Source of the DNA: Paenibacillus sp. Marseille-Q4541
GTDB taxonomy: Bacteria > Bacillota > Bacilli > Paenibacillales > Paenibacillaceae
Assembly: GCF_018310695.1 (NCBI RefSeq)
Contig: NZ_JAGXCY010000004.1
Span: forward strand, 186,001-250,000
Length of the DNA stretch: 64,000 bases
Direction of reading: 5' to 3'
Below the pieces are notes generated by a model. It saw nothing but the letters and a program-made list of their open reading frames with translations. It had not been told where the DNA came from and ran no database searches. The position numbers and the translations under genes are program-made. Below are positions 1 through 8,198 of the stretch, in pieces (positions within the stretch are counted from its first letter, which is position 1; each line of letters starts with the position of its first letter).

Positions 1-44
1 CCCATTAAAAGAAGGAATAATAATACTCGTTAGATGGGACTGAA

Positions 45-1112
45 TCATTTGGCATTCCTCCAGCTAGCAACCTCTGCCCTGCTTATCGAAAGCTCATCTG
101 CAACAGTATTCGAACTTTTAAGCACTGTAGTTAATGCCTCTAAATGATCTCCAATAATCATACGTTCAACCTCATTGCCCTTTCCCACATTCCCTATTCT
201 ACGGCGGTTCTTTGAGATCACATCGACTGCTGCAACCGCCTCCACCCTACACCCCTTCTCCAGTGCGATCGTTTGTGCAAGAGGTGGTGTGATTAGATTC
301 GGGTACCCTATCGTTTGGATACAAGCCCTTGATATGGCATGAGGTACGGAGATCAGCGAACTGGCACCAAGATCTGGTCTTTTCATCACGGTGTTCAAAT
401 AGCTTTTTAGACGTGTTACACCATCTTGGCTCACGAACGATGGCAGGAAGGAACGAAGATCATTTAATGCCATATCCACTCCCTGGTCTACCGCATAAAG
501 GAAGGGGGCCAATTGTTCTGCTTTAATGACGATATCTCCATCCGTGAACAAAATAGATTCAGCTGTTGTCATCTGAGCTCCCATTGCCCGCCCAACATCA
601 TGTCCTATTCGCTCCGGTTCATGTATGATTGTCACGAGAGGATATGCTCTCGCTAAGGTATAACTGTTGTCACTGCAGCCATTGAGCACTACAATAATTT
701 CTTGCAGCGGGAGTCTGCTGAGTTCCTTCAAAACCGCTCCAAGCGTATCTTCTTCGTCCGAAGCCGATACGACTGCAGCCGCAGGACGAGAAAGTGGAAG
801 TAACATTGGCATACTTCTATCATGCTTCTTACCATAAAAGGAGTGGCGGTATGCTTCTGCAATTTGTCTCACCTCGCTGTAAGGCAGTGAGGATTTTACG
901 GTATCAAAGTACCATGACGTAAAGCCTGCATGCACATCTTTTACAGATAGCTGTGCCGAAGTCATATTTTTAGATGCAGATATTCCTTCCTTTATCCCAA
1001 GCATTCGCAGTGATTTGTGGACGGGTGAGACTTGGGAAGAAGAATTTCGTTTAGCGCTTTTGTTATTCCGCTTACGTGGCGGTATCGTTTTTTTATGAAT
1101 CGTTTGCCTCAT
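45..1112 (-). CDS. Family 2 glycosyltransferase (distal gene of a pair)
   Basis: The 355-residue product has a very basic N-terminus (about residues 1-30, rich in Lys, Arg and Ser), a middle linker, and a GT-A type glycosyltransferase domain from about residue 105. The domain shows a VVLNGCSDNS nucleotide-binding strand, a GHDVGRAMGA segment and FTDGDIVI, which takes the place of the usual DXD metal site. Family 2 enzymes transfer a sugar from a nucleotide donor; donor and acceptor cannot be read here. I start at ATG 1112, which has GAGGTGAGG about 8 bases upstream; GTG 1121 is possible but sits in that ribosome site. It lies a few bases behind a paralogue and is surely cotranscribed. There is no signal peptide, so it is probably cytoplasmic. 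Confidence 0.85.
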   Translation of the reverse strand: MRQTIHKKTIPPRKRNNKSAKRNSSSQVSPVHKSLRMLGIKEGISASKNMTSAQLSVKDVHAGFTSWYFDTVKSSLPYSEVRQIAEAYRHSFYGKKHDRSMPMLLPLSRPAAAVVSASDEEDTLGAVLKELSRLPLQEIIVVLNGCSDNSYTLARAYPLVTIIHEPERIGHDVGRAMGAQMTTAESILFTDGDIVIKAEQLAPFLYAVDQGVDMALNDLRSFLPSFVSQDGVTRLKSYLNTVMKRPDLGASSLISVPHAISRACIQTIGYPNLITPPLAQTIALEKGCRVEAVAAVDVISKNRRRIGNVGKGNEVERMIIGDHLEALTTVLKSSNTVADELSISRAEVASWRNAK

Positions 1113-1127
1113 TCTCCTCACCTCGCT

Positions 1128-2111
1128 TCACTTCATTCGCAACAGCTGTCGATCTCGGTATAGATCGGTGTAACCCGCTCTTGGACCTCGTTCATCTGTG
1201 AGCCAGCGAATCGCTACAAGATGATCACTAAGAATGATCTCTGTCAGGGGGTCCGTGTCGCTCTTGCGCCGAGAAGGGTTCAAGTGTCCGACTGGAATAG
1301 GGTGGACCGCCTGAACCTCCAGCCCTTTCGATACGCCTATGGTCTGTGCAAGAGGGGGTACCTCCAGTACACTTGGTCCTATAGTTTCATAAGCCAGACG
1401 ACTGATGGCGTTAGGTACTGCCGTAAGAGAGGCGCCTTGCAGATCAGGACGCCCTAGCATAATATTCAACGCATATTTTGCTTCTATCACCGGATGTACC
1501 GGCGTCCGATGCACCGGACCTTTATAGTCATTAAGTGCGATATCCACTCCCGACAGTACGGCATGAACAAATGGCTGAAGTTGCCGTGAAGGAATTACCA
1601 TATCACCATCCACGAATAGGAGAACACGTCCTTTCGCTTCTTCCGCACCCCTTCGTCTTCCTACATCATGACCAAGTGGCTCGTGATAGTGTAATACCTT
1701 TGCTCCTGCAGCTTCCGCTCGTTCTGCTGTCTGATCTGTAGATCCGTTAACAATGACGATAACTTCGCATGATGGATGAATTCCAAGACTTTCAATCACT
1801 ACATTCGCAATCGTAGATTCCTCATTCATCGCAGGTATAATAACCGATAAAAGCAGTTCTTCCGCAGGAATTTCACTTGCGAGTTTTATAAATTCCTTTT
1901 GATGTAAGGGCGATACCGATGCCCACCCTACTTCGTATTCCATATTCATCTGTTTTTTGTTTTTTCTTCTAGACTTCTTTGTTTTCTGGGCTCGAGGATA
2001 TAGGGATGAGCCTTGCGTTGTTTGCTCAGGTGACTTTCCAGTCTTACTGGAAATAGAGCTATTCATGAAAACGTTCTTTGCTTTCTGCCCTCGCTTACTC
2101 AAATCTCCCAC
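1128..2111 (-). CDS. Family 2 glycosyltransferase (first gene of a pair)
   Basis: The 327-residue product is a paralogue of the next gene: a Lys/Arg/Ser-rich N-terminal tail (about residues 1-55) followed by a GT-A domain with VIIPAMNEES, VIVNGSTDQT, GHDVGRRRGA and FVDGDMVI (a DGD in place of DXD). The start is GTG 2111, because AAGGGAGG lies 8 bases upstream at 2120-2127; upstream ATGs lack such a site. Family 2 transferases act on cell-surface or spore polysaccharide, protein or small molecules; nothing here fixes the acceptor. Nearby genes are a YheC/YheD-type protein and psd, so a role in the spore or cell envelope is a guess from context. Confidence 0.85.
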   Translation of the reverse strand: MGDLSKRGQKAKNVFMNSSISSKTGKSPEQTTQGSSLYPRAQKTKKSRRKNKKQMNMEYEVGWASVSPLHQKEFIKLASEIPAEELLLSVIIPAMNEESTIANVVIESLGIHPSCEVIVIVNGSTDQTAERAEAAGAKVLHYHEPLGHDVGRRRGAEEAKGRVLLFVDGDMVIPSRQLQPFVHAVLSGVDIALNDYKGPVHRTPVHPVIEAKYALNIMLGRPDLQGASLTAVPNAISRLAYETIGPSVLEVPPLAQTIGVSKGLEVQAVHPIPVGHLNPSRRKSDTDPLTEIILSDHLVAIRWLTDERGPRAGYTDLYRDRQLLRMK

Positions 2112-2545
2112 GTAACAAACCTCCCTTGCAGGCATGAGCAAATAGATGGGGTTATCACGTATATCTTATGCCCACTTCCGATTTTGGAAACGGCAGCTGT
2201 CCTCATGAATAAAGATCTTCATCTCTTGATAGAAAAAATGTTTTTCTAAGTAGGACGCTAAAGTACGGAATACATCTAGAGCAGTTTGATCCTTCTACCA
2301 CAAGTAAATTCACTCTTTTGGCATTACATACCTAAGTGCATCTTATGCGGTTCTCTAGGCTCCTGACACTGATGATCCTTGTGATACCGCCGCTGAAGTG
2401 TCACTTATGAATGAAGTGACCGGCTTTAATCAGGCTTGTATCATTTCTGTAAGATCAGCTACTGCCCTTTCGGGCTGTTCTCTTTTTTCATAGAATAGGC
2501 AAAGAATGAAAACTGATAGGAAATAGTATGCAAAGGGGGATAGCG
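2112..2545. other. Intergenic region between divergent genes
   Basis: These 434 bases separate the glycosyltransferase pair from a divergent ATP-grasp gene, so they should hold promoters for both. On the minus strand CATAAGATA (2162-2170) matches the CATANNNTA -10 of mother-cell sigma factors K/E, but I see no matching -35. A small GCCC-TTTC-GGGC hairpin followed by a T-rich stretch lies at about 2464-2489 on the plus strand. No coding region with a ribosome site was seen. Confidence 0.4.
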
Positions 2546-3643
2546 ATGGACCGTGTAGGAATTTTGCTGGATTCAAGCATGTTTCGGGGAATCCCTGCTG
2601 GTAGAACAGGGCGGGAATCTCTTCTCTACTATGAGCTCGCTGCTGCTAGCTATGGTCTAACTGCCTGTTACCTAAGACTGGAGGATATAGATCTCTTTAC
2701 TGGAAAATGTACAGCTTACATTCTTACAGGTAACCGTTATCAGCTTCATCATATTGCAATTCCTGAGGTCATCCATAACCGAGCAATGTATTTTGCAAAA
2801 ATCAGTCATTATCAGATCGCCGGTCTCATTCAGCGAGGGGTTCGTATTTATAATGTGCGGAATCGATATGGCAAAGATGAAATTCATCGTCTACTCGTGA
2901 AAAATCCAGAACTTGCTCCTCACCTTCCACAAACGGAGCTTGCTTCCCTTCCAACCATCCAGCAAATGATGGAGAAACATACGGATTTGATTGTGAAGCC
3001 AGTCAGCAGCAGTATTGGTAAGGGAATCATGCGTGTGATGCATAGGTATGGAGATGGGAACCTCATCTTGTCTTCGGCTAATCGCAGTAAACAGTGCCGT
3101 TATCCATTCAAAAGAGGGGTGCTGCCTCAGGTACTAAACAAACGTATTCAGAAAAAAAACTATTTGGTACAGGAACGAATTGCTCTTGCCACTTATGAAG
3201 GACGTCCCTTTGATCTTCGTGTCTCTGTACAGCGCGGGGGTTCAGGCAGCTGGATGGTTACAGGCATGTACGCAAAGGTAGCCCCTCCAAACAACTTTGT
3301 GACGAATGTTGCTCAGGGTGGATCCGCTATGCCTTATGAAGAAATTCATCCTCTTGTTCTTCCATCCCATTCGCTCCTCACAATAACTGATCAAATACAG
3401 CATCTGACCATTACAGCGGCCAAGCAACTTTCCTTAGCCTTACCCCATTTGGCTGATCTAGGCTTTGATATGGGTATAACTGCGCAAGGGGAAATCTACT
3501 TCATAGAATGTAACGGAAGAGACCAACGATACGGATTTCGTAAAGCCGGGATGGATAAGGAATGGATGGAAACTTATCAAAATCCACTAGCCTATGCAAG
3601 GTTTTTACTTGACCAGCAGCAGGCATCCCCATATCCTTCTTAG
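2546..3643 (+). CDS. YheC/YheD-family ATP-grasp protein
   Basis: The 365-residue product belongs to the YheC/YheD endospore coat-associated family, which carries an ATP-grasp fold. Visible landmarks are the glycine-rich nucleotide loop VKPVSSSIGKGIMRV (about residue 152), the FDLRVSVQRG strand (about 222) and the metal-binding end MGITAQGEIYFIECNGRDQR (about 310-330). In B. subtilis the relatives are spore proteins of unknown reaction. The start ATG 2546 is chosen because AAGGGGG lies 6 bases upstream; an ATG at 2528 is upstream of that site. A second, shorter relative lies at 41296-41955. The gene stands 117 bases ahead of psd on the same strand and the two may be cotranscribed. Confidence 0.85.
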   Translation: MDRVGILLDSSMFRGIPAGRTGRESLLYYELAAASYGLTACYLRLEDIDLFTGKCTAYILTGNRYQLHHIAIPEVIHNRAMYFAKISHYQIAGLIQRGVRIYNVRNRYGKDEIHRLLVKNPELAPHLPQTELASLPTIQQMMEKHTDLIVKPVSSSIGKGIMRVMHRYGDGNLILSSANRSKQCRYPFKRGVLPQVLNKRIQKKNYLVQERIALATYEGRPFDLRVSVQRGGSGSWMVTGMYAKVAPPNNFVTNVAQGGSAMPYEEIHPLVLPSHSLLTITDQIQHLTITAAKQLSLALPHLADLGFDMGITAQGEIYFIECNGRDQRYGFRKAGMDKEWMETYQNPLAYARFLLDQQQASPYPS

Positions 3644-3760
3644 CTAGATTTGATTTGTAGAAAAGCTGTATTGATTTCACCTGCGTTCTGTGTCAATATA
3701 ATGCAGAGTGGCCGGGCCGTAGAGACCCGGTCTAGAAGCTCGTTTTTAAGGGGGATATAC

Positions 3761-4582
3761 ATGTCGAAACCATTGCTGCGTCTCATGACAGAGCTCTCTT
3801 CACGTAAATGGATCTCCCGGCTTACTGGCACTTTTTCCAAGAGCAGTGCAAGCCGGCTGCTTATACCTTGGTTTATTAAAACCTATGAGATCCCTGCACA
3901 CGAGGCAGAACTTGCACCAAGAGATTATCCCTCGCTGAATGCCTTTTTTACGAGGAGATTACAGACGGGCGCAAGAATGATTTACGAAGATCCAAACATG
4001 CTCTTGAGTCCTGTTGATGGCAAAATAACAGCGATGAGTCCAATTACCGGAGGCTCTCTCCTTAATGTAAAAGGACATGATTACACACTCTCAGATCTTC
4101 TCAACCATTCACCCCATCTCGAGAAGTACAAGAATGGCTGGGCTTTTGTACTGTATCTCAGTCCGAAGGATTATCATCGAATCCATGCTCCGGTCACGGG
4201 AAAACTGGTAGAAAGCGAACATATCCGCGGTAAAGTATATCCTGTGAATGATTTTGGTCTTCGTCATATGAAGTCGGTACTTAGCCGGAACGAAAGACGG
4301 ATTACATACATCAAACACGAATTTGGCGAAATCGCTGTAGTCAAAGTTGGCGCGATGAATGTTAGCAGTATTCAATATACAGATGAACGAACAACTTCTT
4401 GGGAACGAGGAGACGAGCTTGCTTATTTCGAGTTCGGTTCCACCGTTGTTCTGCTCTGCGAAAAAGGAACCTTTGAACCGAGCGATGAACTTTCTCTTGG
4501 ACAACACGTACAAATGGGGCAGCCCCTTGGCCTGTTGAAACCGAAGAAAGCACGCACAGAATCGATTCATCCACATACCTAA
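3761..4582 (+). CDS. psd: Phosphatidylserine decarboxylase proenzyme
   Basis: The 273-residue product converts phosphatidylserine to phosphatidylethanolamine at the membrane. The family signature is present: SPVDGKITAM near residue 85, the DYHRIHAPVTG histidine motif near 140 and the self-cleavage site FEFGSTVVL near 228, where the chain is cut between Gly and Ser to make the pyruvoyl group. The first residues are basic and amphipathic. The start ATG 3761 follows AAGGGGG at a good distance; the reading frame extends upstream to 3650 but without a ribosome site. The length fits the short bacterial Psd type. A clear terminator follows at 4584-4627. Confidence 0.95.
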   Translation: MSKPLLRLMTELSSRKWISRLTGTFSKSSASRLLIPWFIKTYEIPAHEAELAPRDYPSLNAFFTRRLQTGARMIYEDPNMLLSPVDGKITAMSPITGGSLLNVKGHDYTLSDLLNHSPHLEKYKNGWAFVLYLSPKDYHRIHAPVTGKLVESEHIRGKVYPVNDFGLRHMKSVLSRNERRITYIKHEFGEIAVVKVGAMNVSSIQYTDERTTSWERGDELAYFEFGSTVVLLCEKGTFEPSDELSLGQHVQMGQPLGLLKPKKARTESIHPHT

Positions 4583-4583
4583 A

Positions 4584-4627
4584 AAAAGCAGCCGCTTTCA
4601 GGATATCCTGACAAGCTAGCTGCTTTT
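4584..4627 (+). terminator. Terminator of psd
   Basis: AAAAGCAGC (4584-4592) pairs with GCTGCTTTT (4619-4627), followed by more T; the perfect palindrome CAGGATATCCTG lies in the loop. The A-run before the stem means it could also stop transcripts from the minus strand. Confidence 0.85.
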
Positions 4628-4684
4628 TATCTATGGTCGATCATTGTTTTGCATGTCCAATGTAAGTCGTCTCTATTCCCGAAA

Positions 4685-4789
4685 TTAAAACCACACATCT
4701 TCTGCCGGTTTGCGGCGCATCCGAGTGCGGAATAGATTCCATCCTTGACCCGAGCAACCACAATTACGAACTCTTCGTGTTCTGTTCAC
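4685..4789 (-). CDS. 34-residue Arg-rich small protein
   Basis: A GTG start at 4789 with an excellent ribosome site (AGGAGGG, at 4797-4803, 7-8 bases upstream) opens a 34-residue frame ending TAA at 4685. The predicted peptide begins VNRTRRVRNCGCSGQGWN and ends with VWF. It holds seven Arg, one Lys and a CGC cysteine pair. It is too short for most gene finders. I do not recognise a family. It sits between the psd terminator and the end of the AraC-type gene on the same strand, 86 bases after that gene, so it could be the last gene of that transcript. The strength of the ribosome site is the main support; expression is unproven. Confidence 0.5.
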   Translation of the reverse strand: MNRTRRVRNCGCSGQGWNLFRTRMRRKPAEDVWF

Positions 4790-4875
4790 GATGACACCCT
4801 CCTCACTGTGCGGAATATCACAACTTCTTTTCAAGTAAATACCCCGCACGAGAAGGTTTGAAACGGATACTTTCG

Positions 4876-5661
4876 TTACCGAATTTCAGAAGGGCTCTTT
4901 CCCGTATATTGCTTAAATTGCCTGCTAAAAAAGAAGATGTCACGATAACCAAGAGCATCAGCTACTTCGGTTACGTTCATACCTGCGTGAACCAGCAAGT
5001 GCTCGGCACGTTCAATTCTCATTTTTATAATATAGGACTGAACAGAATAACCGATCAGTTCTTTAAATTTAATGGAAAAATAACGCGGGGACAATCCTGC
5101 TCTTGCAGCCAGATCCTCCACACGATGATTGATGCCCGGATGCTGTCTCACATAATTTGCAATCTCTTGAATGGCCTCTGCGAGCTGATTACTTACTTTC
5201 CTCTCAGCAGGTTCCTCATGATCAAGCCGAAGCAAATGAATCATCAGCTGTTTAAGAATCAGCTTGCTTTCGACTTCCCTACCATACGAATTGGACAGGA
5301 AGAGACGGACATATCTAGCCAGCATATGTTCAAAATCAACGGTTTCTCTAAGTTTGCGATAAGGTCCAGGTACTTCTTCTACCAGACCCTCCACATCAAA
5401 ATGAATATAAGTTAAAACAAATGGTTTTTGCGGATTGTGGGTGGCACTCGTGTGATCACCAGGTCGAAACAGAAAACAACTGCCCTTTTGGGCTTGGTGA
5501 GGTTCATCGTTCAAGATGACGGTACCTTCTCCACTCCATACATAAAATAAATCATAGTTTTGCATCGGTTTTTCGCGCTTCTGCCATTTCCAGCCTGGCT
5601 CACAGACAATCTTGGCGACGGCGGGCAAAATCACAAAAGACGACGGTGATGCCTGTAACAT
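4876..5661 (-). CDS. AraC-family transcriptional regulator
   Basis: The 261-residue product has an N-terminal cupin-type sensing half (about residues 15-130, with FLFRPGDHTS) and a C-terminal pair of helix-turn-helix motifs (about 160-261): VEDLAARAGLSPRYFSIKF and VTEVADALGYRDIFFFSRQF, ending in the family pattern QYTGKSPSEIR. Such proteins usually activate sugar or iron-uptake genes upon binding a small ligand; no target lies next to it. ATG 5661 has AAGGAGGAAGG upstream. The gene stands alone, divergent from nothing close, and only the small frame at 4685-4789 follows it. Confidence 0.93.
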   Translation of the reverse strand: MLQASPSSFVILPAVAKIVCEPGWKWQKREKPMQNYDLFYVWSGEGTVILNDEPHQAQKGSCFLFRPGDHTSATHNPQKPFVLTYIHFDVEGLVEEVPGPYRKLRETVDFEHMLARYVRLFLSNSYGREVESKLILKQLMIHLLRLDHEEPAERKVSNQLAEAIQEIANYVRQHPGINHRVEDLAARAGLSPRYFSIKFKELIGYSVQSYIIKMRIERAEHLLVHAGMNVTEVADALGYRDIFFFSRQFKQYTGKSPSEIR

Positions 5662-5755
5662 GTCGTCCTTCCTCCTTATTTAAGTGGGTCCTATGTACTT
5701 TTTCTATTATAACGTGAAACGTCTCGGAAAAAAACCAATGACCGCATTGGAAGAG

Positions 5756-7267
5756 TTACTTCTTGTTCCTCACGTCCCTCCACGCATCAGCCATCCGTCT
5801 TGCTCCTTCTCTTATTCTTTCATTACTCAGGTGAACATATCCAAAATATGCAGCCGACGTATCTCCTACTGTCATCTCATATCTGGAACTATCCGTAAAA
5901 TAGACCTGATGCTGCTTACATTTTTCTATAAATCGTACGTAATCCCCACGGCTTTGCTTCCAGGTTGCATAGACTTTAATTCCGGCATCGCCCACATGCA
6001 GCTGAAAAAGGTCGTGTGTATACTCGTGCATGGCTTCAATAAATACGTTTAATTTGGCACCATAAATCCGTGTCAGCTTGCGTACATGCTTGGCATAACC
6101 ACCTCTCGACATCCACTCCGCGAGCCCGCGCTGCTCATAAATGCCGGGAGGAAACGGATCATAGAATGTTTTGGCTGCAAGAACAGCCTGTATTAATCCC
6201 TTCGGGAGCACAGCATACCCAAGTCGAAATCCCGGATACATTGTTTTTGAAAATGAACCTACATAAATGACTCTCTCTTCAAGATCTAGTACCTTAAGGG
6301 GCTCAATGGGCCGCCCGCGAAATCGAAACTCACTATCATAACTATCCTCAATAATGACAGCATTGTTTTTTTGCGCCCAAGACAAAATTTCTAGCCTACG
6401 TGAAAGCGGAAGAACCGCTCCGGTAGGAAAGTGACGGCTTGGCGTAACATATAGGAGGGAAGCATCCCAATCAGCTGGGATAATCCCTTCCTCATCTACT
6501 GGAGCGAAAACAGGTTCTCCACCGCTGACATGTACGGCTTGTAGAAAACCTGTGAACCCTGGATTCTCGATAACGGCCCGTTCCGCCTCATTCAGCAAAA
6601 TCTGAGTAATAAGGGCAATTCCTTGCATGGAACCGCTAAACAATACAATAAGCTCTGGTTCTACAGCCATACCACGGCTTAGCCCCAGGTGATTAGCGAT
6701 AGCTACTCGAAGCGAATAATCTCCGGCTGGATCAGACCCTGCTATTTCTTCATCACGCATTCCAGCGGTGACTGCTTTTTTCCAATCCGCATAAGGAAAA
6801 TCTGTTGAAGGGATATCCCCCTTTTCAAACCGAATCGAATCGTCTTTACGATCCGTTATAGATTTTAATAGATCCGAAGGATGCTTCTCCGCAGTTTCAG
6901 AAGAAATCAGTGAGCCTCTGATCTCGCCGTGTCTTCTTTGATGGTCCAGTACTCTTTTCCCCCAAGCGGACAGTGGTAATTGAGAGGGTTTACCAGAAGC
7001 ATGTTTGTCTTCCTTACGAACAACTGCCACATAGGTTCCCCGCCCAATTTCCGAAACAATATATCCGTCAGCCAGCAGCATATCATAGGCCGACGCAGCT
7101 GAACCTCTGGAGATACTGTATTGTTTTGAGAGTTCCCGAGTTGCAGGTAATCTGCTGCCACTTTGGAGCGTGCCCGTTAGAATACCATCTCGTATCGCAT
7201 GATATAGGGCGCTATATTTATATCGATATTTAGCTACATAGTGCTCCCAGGGTAACGTGAATTCCAT
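5756..7267 (-). CDS. MocR/PdxR-type regulator (GntR HTH plus aminotransferase domain)
   Basis: The 503-residue product combines a GntR winged helix at about residues 12-80 (with LPATRELSKQYSISRGSA) and a fold-type I aminotransferase-like domain from about 150 to the end. The PLP-lysine motif is GSFSKTMYPGFRLGY. Relatives such as GabR and PdxR bind PLP and control vitamin B6 or amino acid genes. ATG 7267 is chosen because AGAGGAG lies 9 bases upstream; the frame continues upstream as a shadow over the neighbouring gene. It is divergent from a PNPOx-like flavoprotein at 7400, which fits a B6-related target. Confidence 0.92.
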   Translation of the reverse strand: MEFTLPWEHYVAKYRYKYSALYHAIRDGILTGTLQSGSRLPATRELSKQYSISRGSAASAYDMLLADGYIVSEIGRGTYVAVVRKEDKHASGKPSQLPLSAWGKRVLDHQRRHGEIRGSLISSETAEKHPSDLLKSITDRKDDSIRFEKGDIPSTDFPYADWKKAVTAGMRDEEIAGSDPAGDYSLRVAIANHLGLSRGMAVEPELIVLFSGSMQGIALITQILLNEAERAVIENPGFTGFLQAVHVSGGEPVFAPVDEEGIIPADWDASLLYVTPSRHFPTGAVLPLSRRLEILSWAQKNNAVIIEDSYDSEFRFRGRPIEPLKVLDLEERVIYVGSFSKTMYPGFRLGYAVLPKGLIQAVLAAKTFYDPFPPGIYEQRGLAEWMSRGGYAKHVRKLTRIYGAKLNVFIEAMHEYTHDLFQLHVGDAGIKVYATWKQSRGDYVRFIEKCKQHQVYFTDSSRYEMTVGDTSAAYFGYVHLSNERIREGARRMADAWRDVRNKK

Positions 7268-7290
7268 ATTCCTCATCTCCTCTTGCGGAC

Positions 7291-7339
7291 ATCCAAAATA
7301 CAATTTAATTGGACTAATAAAAATATAGGATATTGGATC
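7291..7339. promoter_or_regulatory. Candidate MocR operator repeats
   Basis: The divergent promoter region holds ATCCAA (7291-7296) and two repeats of the opposite orientation, ATTGGAC (7308-7314) and ATTGGATC (7332-7339), 24 bases apart. MocR regulators commonly bind repeated sites in the divergent region. The assignment is from position and repetition only. Confidence 0.35.
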
Positions 7340-7399
7340 TTTTTTCATGACAATTTCCCCTCTATGATAAACAAAACGACAGGGAGGTACCACTAATAA

Positions 7400-8023
7400 A
7401 TGAGACGAAAAGAGTTTACAATAGAGCAAGAAGAAGAAATAGAATCCTTCCTCGCAGAAAAAACGTATGGTTTTCTTGGAACTGTCAGTCCGAAGGGAAA
7501 ACCCGGTGTTACACCGCTGAACTTCGTATATGATGGTAGCTATTTTTATTTTCATGGAAGTCTTGCTGGAGAGAAAATGAAGCATCTAAAAGCGAACGAC
7601 GGGGTAAGCTTCAGTGTAGCTGAAGAATATGCGCTGATTCCTTCCTATTTCAGTGATCCCTTGCTGGCCTGTCCTGCTACCGCTTATTTCAAAAGTGTAA
7701 CGGTACATGGTTATGCAGAAAAAGTAACGGATCTTCACGAAAAAGCAAAAGCCCTCTCCCTGTTCATGAAAAAACTGCAGCCCGAAGGCGGTTACACGCC
7801 TATAGATGCAGATGACACTTCGTATACAGGGCAGCTCAAAGCTGTAGCTGTTATTCGTATTATCCCTGAAGAGATAACCGCTAAGTTCAAATTCGGACAA
7901 AATTTAGAGCCACAAAAACACCAGGAAATTCTGGACAGGCTTGAGGAGCGCGGAACAGAGAAAGATCTCGAAACGACTGAACTGATGCGCAAATATTGTC
8001 CTTTCCATGCGGATAAATCATAA
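7400..8023 (+). CDS. Pyridoxamine 5'-phosphate oxidase-like flavoprotein
   Basis: The 207-residue product has the split-barrel FMN-binding fold of the PNPOx-like family: LAEKTYGFLGTVSPKGKP near residue 18, then the VTPLNFVYDGSYFYFHGS strands and a SVTVHGYAEKV segment near 100. It also resembles proteins annotated as putative nitroimidazole reductase or antibiotic-resistance flavoproteins. The substrate is unknown. ATG 7400 follows GGGAGG by about 12 bases. It is divergent from a MocR-type regulator, which is likely to control it. The FMN site is family knowledge; I cannot confirm true PNP oxidase activity. Confidence 0.82.
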   Translation: MRRKEFTIEQEEEIESFLAEKTYGFLGTVSPKGKPGVTPLNFVYDGSYFYFHGSLAGEKMKHLKANDGVSFSVAEEYALIPSYFSDPLLACPATAYFKSVTVHGYAEKVTDLHEKAKALSLFMKKLQPEGGYTPIDADDTSYTGQLKAVAVIRIIPEEITAKFKFGQNLEPQKHQEILDRLEERGTEKDLETTELMRKYCPFHADKS

Positions 8024-8198
8024 TAGTAACGCGTTAATGTAGCATACATTTTATCTATGCCTTTTTTCCGTGACGACACTAGGTGTTGGTGCTATAATAT
8101 GAGGCAGTGTAAAATGGTGACTATCCGGGCTGTGTCTTCTATTATCACCTTATAAGGTCAGAACGGATGCAATTCAAAGACTTGGAAGGATGAAAAAG

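Noticed and set aside
4858..5415. A 185-codon plus-strand frame
   Set aside because: It is wholly opposite the AraC-type gene, has no ribosome site and its product looks like an antisense artefact.
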